Shown in pieces: positions 59,333 to 64,000 of a DNA stretch of 64,000 bases (position 1 is its first letter; each line of letters starts with the position of its first letter). The DNA lies in assembly GCF_001307155.1 (NCBI RefSeq), contig NZ_CP012830.1, positions 868,001 through 932,000 of the forward strand. Reading direction: 5' to 3'. Under the pieces are notes generated by a model. That model had not been told where the DNA came from. It did no database searches and saw only the letters and a program-made list of their open reading frames with translations. The DNA comes from Pseudomonas fluorescens. GTDB lineage: Bacteria > Pseudomonadota > Gammaproteobacteria > Pseudomonadales > Pseudomonadaceae. The translations under genes and the position numbers were made by a program.

Positions 59333-59816
59333 GGACGATATCCCTCTGCACGTGAACTGAAACTTCAGATACCTCATCGCCCTGCTCCTTCTTCAGCAGC
59401 GACCGGCACCTGCCAGACAGCTGCTGAACGTTCACCGGCCTCAAGGGCAAAGGCCGGTCATGAGCCTAAGAATAGGGACAAAAAAACGTTTGCGAGCTGT
59501 TTTTAGAGTAATTAGTCAAATAAATGAAAACGCTTATTTGAAACACCAAGTCGGTTTGAACGACAGCTGAATATCCTCGGAGGGCCAGCTCATACAATTG
59601 CACGTCTGGCGTTGCAAGTAACACGCAGCCCTGGCACGGCCTGTGGGAATTTTCCAGGAAACGCACACTAATCATTTTCGAGTTATTTCGAACGCTTTAT
59701 CTTATTGGGCATCTGTTTAGAATCCGACGCGTTTGGCCGAAGGCTTGTCCGAACCACACATTTTGATCCGTATCGCAGCCAGGAACGCCGCGGGATCGTC
59801 CACCACAGGTTGTCCT
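59333..59816. other. Intergenic region upstream of opgD
   Basis: About 480 nt, AT-rich near 59470-59560 and 59660-59710. No convincing gene on either strand. It should contain the promoters of the small protein and of opgD. Confidence 0.45.
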
Positions 59817-61451
59817 ATGCACCGCAGGAATTTGCTCAAAGCCTCCATGGCCATCGCTGCCTACACCGGCCTTTCGGCCACTGGATTGCTGGCCGCACGG
59901 GCCTGGGCCGGGACGGCCGACGGCGAGGCCCAGACCTTCGACTTCGAGGCGTTGCAGGCACAAGCCAAGCAACTGGCCAGCAGTGGTTATGCCGACACCA
60001 AGCAGGTGTTGCCGCCGACGCTGGCGAACATGACGCCGCAGCAGTTCAACGCGATTCAGTACGACGCCAGACATTCGCTGTGGAATGACTTGAACGGGCA
60101 ACTCGACGTGCAGTTCTTCCACGTCGGCATGGGCTTCAAGCAACCGGTGCGCATGTACAGCGTCGACCCCAAGACCCGTCAAGCGCGGGAGGTGCATTTC
60201 CACCCGTCCCTGTTCAATTACCAGAACAGCGGCGTCGATACCGCGCAGCTCAAGGGCGACCTGGGCTTTGCCGGGTTCAAGCTGTTCAAGGCCCCGGAGC
60301 TGGATAAACATGACGTGGTGTCGTTCCTCGGCGCCAGCTACTTCCGTGCGGTGGATAACACCGGCCAGTACGGTTTGTCGGCCCGTGGCCTGGCGATCGA
60401 CACCTACGCGAAGAAGCGCGAAGAATTTCCGGACTTCACCAAGTTCTGGTTCGAAACCCCGGACAAGGACAGCACCCGTTTCGTGGTCTATGCCCTGCTC
60501 GACTCACCGAGTGCCACCGGTGCCTACCGCTTTGACATCGACTGCCAGGCCAATCAGGTGGTGATGGCCATTGATGCACACGTCAACGCGCGCACGGCCA
60601 TTGAGCAACTCGGTATCGCGCCGATGACCAGCATGTTCAGTTGCGGCACTCACGAGCGGCGCATGTGCGACACCCTTCACCCGCAGATCCACGACTCGGA
60701 TCGGCTGGCGATGTGGCGTGGTAATGGCGAATGGATCTGCCGCCCGCTGAATAACCCGGCGACCCTGCAATTCAACGCCTTCGCCGACACGGACCCGAAA
60801 GGCTTTGGACTGGTGCAGACCGACCATGAGTTCGACAGCTATCAGGACACCGTCGATTGGTACAGCAAGCGCCCGAGCCTGTGGGTCGAGCCGACCACCG
60901 CCTGGGGCGAAGGCTCTGTCGACCTGTTGGAAATCCCGACCACAGGCGAAACCCTGGACAACATCGTGGCCTTCTGGACCCCGAAAAAACCGGTGGCCGC
61001 AGGCGACTCGCTGAGCTACGGCTACAAGCTCTACTGGAGCGCCCTGCCGCCGGTGGGCACGCCGTTGGCACGGGTCAATGCCACGCGTTCGGGCATGGGC
61101 GGTTTCGTCGAAGGCTGGGCCCCCGGCGAGCACTATCCGAAAGTCTGGGCGCGGCGTTTTGCGGTCGACTTCACCGGCGGCGGACTGGATCGCTTGCCTG
61201 AAGGCACCGGCATCGAACCGGTGGTCACGGCGTCGAGCGGTCAGGTCAAGGATTTCAATGTGCTGGCGCTGGATGACATCAAAGGCTATCGAATCACCTT
61301 TGACTGGGTCCCGACCGATGACAGCGTGGCGCCGGTGGAACTGCGCTTGTTCATCCGCACCCATGACCGGACGTTGAGCGAAACCTGGCTGTACCAGTAT
61401 TTCCCGCCAGCACCGGACAAGCGCAAGTACCCGGATTGGGCGGCGTCATAA
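59817..61451 (+). CDS. opgD: Periplasmic glucan biosynthesis protein D
   Basis: A 544-residue periplasmic OpgD/OpgG-family enzyme that shapes osmoregulated periplasmic glucans; OpgD is now known as a beta-1,2-glucan-acting hydrolase. The N-terminus [16 protein letters not shown] followed by a hydrophobic stretch and AWA is a twin-arginine (Tat) signal, typical of OpgD rather than OpgG. The start at 59817 begins directly at this signal. Motifs include [14 protein letters not shown] and [14 protein letters not shown]. It is not next to opgGH. Confidence 0.94.
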   Translation: MHRRNLLKASMAIAAYTGLSATGLLAARAWAGTADGEAQTFDFEALQAQAKQLASSGYADTKQVLPPTLANMTPQQFNAIQYDARHSLWNDLNGQLDVQFFHVGMGFKQPVRMYSVDPKTRQAREVHFHPSLFNYQNSGVDTAQLKGDLGFAGFKLFKAPELDKHDVVSFLGASYFRAVDNTGQYGLSARGLAIDTYAKKREEFPDFTKFWFETPDKDSTRFVVYALLDSPSATGAYRFDIDCQANQVVMAIDAHVNARTAIEQLGIAPMTSMFSCGTHERRMCDTLHPQIHDSDRLAMWRGNGEWICRPLNNPATLQFNAFADTDPKGFGLVQTDHEFDSYQDTVDWYSKRPSLWVEPTTAWGEGSVDLLEIPTTGETLDNIVAFWTPKKPVAAGDSLSYGYKLYWSALPPVGTPLARVNATRSGMGGFVEGWAPGEHYPKVWARRFAVDFTGGGLDRLPEGTGIEPVVTASSGQVKDFNVLALDDIKGYRITFDWVPTDDSVAPVELRLFIRTHDRTLSETWLYQYFPPAPDKRKYPDWAAS

Positions 61452-61472
61452 GATAAGTGGCGTCTGGACGGG

Positions 61473-61559
61473 CCCCATCGCGGGCAAGCCTTGCTCCTAC
61501 GGAATCTACCTCGTCGACCCCGCTCCCCCGTAGGAGCTGAGCTTGCTCGCGATGAGGCC
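61473..61559. repeat. REP pair after opgD
   Basis: CCCCATCGCGGGCAAGCCTT and TAGGAGCTGAGCTTGCTCGC with GATG form an imperfect inverted pair, a further REP family (ATCGCGGGCAAGCC type). Confidence 0.7.
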
Positions 61560-61592
61560 AGTAAAGCCGATAAAAATTTCCGCCAGACAAGC

Positions 61593-61620
61593 AAGCCCCG
61601 GCCAAACAACCGGGGCTTTT
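61593..61620. terminator. Terminator between opgD and the OYE gene
   Basis: AAGCCCCGG (61593-61601) pairs with CCGGGGCTT (61610-61618), followed by TT; it can serve both converging genes. Confidence 0.85.
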
Positions 61621-61637
61621 GGTTTTTGCAGCTTCAC

Positions 61638-62744
61638 TCAGTCCCGCAAATCCGACTCATGAATCGGCTGATCGCGGCTCGTCGCCCGTTGATACTGCGC
61701 CGGCCAGATGGCCTTGCGTCCGCCCAGGTCATCGTCGGCGTGCAGTGGCCAATAGGGATCGCGCAACAGTTCGCGAGCCAGCAGGATGATGTCGGCCTGA
61801 CAGGTGCGCAGAATGTGTTCGGCTTGCGCAGGTTCGGTAATCAATCCGACGGTGCCGGTGGCAATCCCTGACTCCTTGCGCACACGCTCGGCAAACCGCG
61901 TCTGATAACCCGGCCCGGTCGGGATCTCCGCATTCGCCGCAGTGCCGCCTGATGACACGTCGATCAGATCGACCCCCAACGCTTTCAAGCGCCGCGCCAA
62001 CTCTACGGTTTCATCCGGGTTCCAGCCATCTTCGACCCAATCGGTGGCCGATACCCGAACGAACAAGGGCAACTCTTCAGGCCAGACCGCGCGTACCGCC
62101 TCGGTCACTTCCAGCACCAGACGAATGCGGTTTTCGAAAGACCCGCCGTACTGATCACGGCGCTGATTGCTCAACGGCGACAGAAATTGATGCAGCAGAT
62201 AGCCATGAGCCGCGTGCACTTCAACCACTTTGAAGCCTGCGGTCAGTGCACGCTTGGCCGACTCGACGAACGCCTGAATCACCTCGGCGATCTGCGCCTC
62301 GGTCAGTGGTGTGGGGGGCGTGTGTTGAGGGTCGAAGGCAATCGGCGAGGGGCCGACCGGGGTCCAGCCGCCATCCGCCGGTTTGACACTGCCATGTTTG
62401 CCCAGCCACGGCCGGTGGGTGCTGGCCTTGCGTCCGGCGTGGGCCAGTTGAATACCGGCAACGGCGCCTTGGGCGGTGATAAAGCGGGTGATGCGTTGCA
62501 GTGGTTCGATCTGTTCATCGTTCCACAGGCCCAGGTCCTGAGCGGTGATCCGACCCTCGGCGGTGACTGCCGTGGCTTCGGTAAATATCAGGCCGGCCCC
62601 ACCCACGGCACGGCTACCGAGGTGGACCAGGTGCCAGTCATTGGCCAGTCCATCGACGCTGGAGTATTGGCACATCGGCGACACCGCGATGCGGTTGAGC
62701 AGGGTCAATTGGCGAAGGGTATACGGTTCAAGCAGCAGACTCAT
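61638..62744 (-). CDS. Old Yellow Enzyme family NADH:flavin oxidoreductase (XenA/YqjM-like)
   Basis: A 368-residue FMN TIM-barrel ene-reductase of the thermophilic-like/YqjM class, close to P. putida XenA. Class marks are PMCQYSS (about residues 23-29, active-site Cys) and IQLAHAGRKAS (about 98-108). The substrate-binding His pair is in VEVHAAHGYLLHQFLSP (about 174-190). It reduces activated C=C bonds and, in relatives, nitro compounds and nitrate esters. Single gene, likely stress- or electrophile-responsive. Confidence 0.92.
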   Translation of the reverse strand: MSLLLEPYTLRQLTLLNRIAVSPMCQYSSVDGLANDWHLVHLGSRAVGGAGLIFTEATAVTAEGRITAQDLGLWNDEQIEPLQRITRFITAQGAVAGIQLAHAGRKASTHRPWLGKHGSVKPADGGWTPVGPSPIAFDPQHTPPTPLTEAQIAEVIQAFVESAKRALTAGFKVVEVHAAHGYLLHQFLSPLSNQRRDQYGGSFENRIRLVLEVTEAVRAVWPEELPLFVRVSATDWVEDGWNPDETVELARRLKALGVDLIDVSSGGTAANAEIPTGPGYQTRFAERVRKESGIATGTVGLITEPAQAEHILRTCQADIILLARELLRDPYWPLHADDDLGGRKAIWPAQYQRATSRDQPIHESDLRD

Positions 62745-62954
62745 GGGGCACCTCTCAAATCAGTGGGCAGGCTCCAGGGTTCTGTTTGAATAGTCGACGA
62801 GTGACAGGAAAGGATGCGGCACCCGCCCCCGCGGGTAAAAAATGGACAAAACGTCACAAGGCCAATCAAGCAGTGATTAGAGCCTAGTCGACATCGGGGG
62901 ATGAGGGAGGGTTCAGAAACGAAACGCTCCAATTAGTAGAAGCCAGCACGGAAC

Positions 62955-63092
62955 CTGTGGCGAGGGAGCTTGCTCCCGTCGGCCGGTCCGCGTTCGGGCG
63001 CAGCAGTCGTAAAACCATTCACCGACATGCGTCAGACAAAATGCATTTAGGGCCGCTCCGCGCCCCAGCGGGAGCAAGCTCCCTCGCCACAA
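62955..63092. repeat. REPIN (paired REP, GTGGCGAGGG type)
   Basis: CTGTGGCGAGGGAGCTTGCT and its inverse enclose about 100 nt between the OYE gene's upstream region and the 3' end of recJ. The rest of the 380-nt gap shows nothing else. Confidence 0.85.
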
Positions 63093-63124
63093 AGGCCCCA
63101 TTGAAATTTCTGCTGGAACCGGGC

Positions 63125-64000
63125 TCAGCGCGGTTCGATGTGGGCAATCATTAGCTGGACGGTTTCCTGGCCACGGAACTCGTTGACGTCGAGCTTGTAG
63201 GCCAGTTCGACCCAGCGAATGGTCGGGTTCGGCCAGACGTCGCGGTCGATGCCAAACGCAATACCGTCGAGCTTCACCGAACCACATTCGCTTTTCAGCA
63301 CTACCTTGAGGTGGCGTTCACCGACCACTCGCTGCTCGACCAACTGGAACACCCCGTGAAACAGCGGCTCCGGGAAGTGTTGGCCCCAAGGACCGGCATG
63401 GCGCAAGGCGCGGGCCAGTTCCAGGTGAAACTCTTCGACTGCCAGGGTGCCATCCGACAGCAAACGCCCGGTCAGGTCCTCTTCACGCATTTGCCGGCGA
63501 ACTTCAGCGTCGAAAGCTTCGGCGAACAATGGAAAGTTCGCTTCCGGTAACGTCAGGCCCGCCGCCATGGCGTGACCACCGTACTTGCTGATCAGCGTCG
63601 GATGTTGCGCCGCCACCACACTCAAGGCGTCACGAATGTGAAAGCCCTGCACGGAACGTCCCGAGCCCTTGAGCATGCCGTCGCCTGCATCGGCAAAGGC
63701 AATAGTCGGACGGAAATAGCGCTCTTTCATACGCGAAGCAAGGATTCCGATGACACCCTGGTGCCACTCGGCATCGAACAGGCACAAGCCGAACGGCATC
63801 GACTCCAGCGGCAAGTCCTTGAGCTGGGCCAACGCTTCGCGCTGCATGCCCTGCTCGATGGATTTGCGGTCCTGATTCATCCCATCGAGTTGCGCGGCCA
63901 TTTCACGGGCCAGTGCCACGTCTTCGGTCAGCAGGCACTCGATGCCCAGGCTCATGTCGTCCAGACGCCCCGCCGCGTTCAGGCGCGGGCCGAGGATGAA
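63125..64000 (-). CDS. recJ: Single-stranded-DNA-specific exonuclease RecJ (3' part, continues off-window)
   Basis: The C-terminal part (about 291 residues) of RecJ, a 5'-3' ssDNA exonuclease of recombination and mismatch repair. The frame is open to the window edge and reads FILGPRLNAAGRLDDMSLG at the boundary, the conserved RecJ motif before the DHHA1 domain. The DHHA1 domain shows SGRSVQGFHIRDAL and KYGGHAMAAGLTL, followed by the OB-fold C-terminus. The N-terminal DHH domain is outside the window. No frameshift in the visible part. Confidence 0.95.
   Translation of the reverse strand, partial: FILGPRLNAAGRLDDMSLGIECLLTEDVALAREMAAQLDGMNQDRKSIEQGMQREALAQLKDLPLESMPFGLCLFDAEWHQGVIGILASRMKERYFRPTIAFADAGDGMLKGSGRSVQGFHIRDALSVVAAQHPTLISKYGGHAMAAGLTLPEANFPLFAEAFDAEVRRQMREEDLTGRLLSDGTLAVEEFHLELARALRHAGPWGQHFPEPLFHGVFQLVEQRVVGERHLKVVLKSECGSVKLDGIAFGIDRDVWPNPTIRWVELAYKLDVNEFRGQETVQLMIAHIEPR

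Overview
The window is a typical stretch of a fluorescent-group Pseudomonas chromosome (P. fluorescens/P. putida-like). Evidence is the GC-rich coding, many REP/REPIN repeats of the GTGGCGAGGGAGCTTGCTC type, and gene blocks in Pseudomonas order: motY-argG / pyrC-rnt-peroxiredoxin-bfd-bfrB-grxD, and TetR-lysS-prfB-wspRFEDCBA. There are no tRNA or rRNA genes, no CRISPR array and no complete insertion sequence. Nearly everything is recognisable core or shell metabolism; the accessory-looking pieces are small.

Layout. 1-6 kb: the upstream leader of groES (gene off-window, minus strand), fxsA, a HugZ-type protein with a TTG start, an SDR oxidoreductase, apbC/mrp and metG. 6.1-11 kb: an Rnf/Rsx electron-transfer operon rnfA-B-D-G-E followed by nth and a 59-residue PA3496-type gene; it has no rnfC, and RnfA/RnfE have lost three of the four cysteines expected to hold the central Fe-S cluster. 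11.2-13 kb: an orphan BvgA/EvgA-like response regulator and an AT-rich patch with an unknown membrane protein. 13.2-19.7 kb: arginine, pyrimidine, RNase T and iron/redox genes. 19.7-26.4 kb: a molybdopterin oxidoreductase, argF, an ABC ATPase, a PhzF-like enzyme, a MITE-like inverted-repeat element and ybaK. 26.7-31.9 kb: the glycerol regulon glpF-glpK-glpR-glpD. 32-34 kb: a DUF1704 (MATCAP-like) putative metallopeptidase with a TetR regulator. 34-45.4 kb: lysS, prfB with a programmed +1 frameshift, and the complete wsp chemosensory operon, which controls c-di-GMP.

45.6-48 kb: a DUF6124 gene with a long, possibly structured leader, and a levansucrase whose AT-rich upstream region holds a near-consensus LexA box. 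48.2-58.4 kb: a polyamine/gamma-aminobutyraldehyde cluster made of a LysR regulator, two paralogous aldehyde dehydrogenases flanking an E. coli ydcSTUV-like ABC transporter, and an APC permease. 58.5-64 kb: a ParD/ParE-type toxin-antitoxin pair, a 61-residue small protein, Tat-exported opgD, an Old Yellow Enzyme and the 3' part of recJ.

The most unusual items are the RnfC-less, cysteine-poor Rnf operon, the LexA-type operator in front of the levansucrase, and the repeated-motif leader upstream of the DUF6124 gene.
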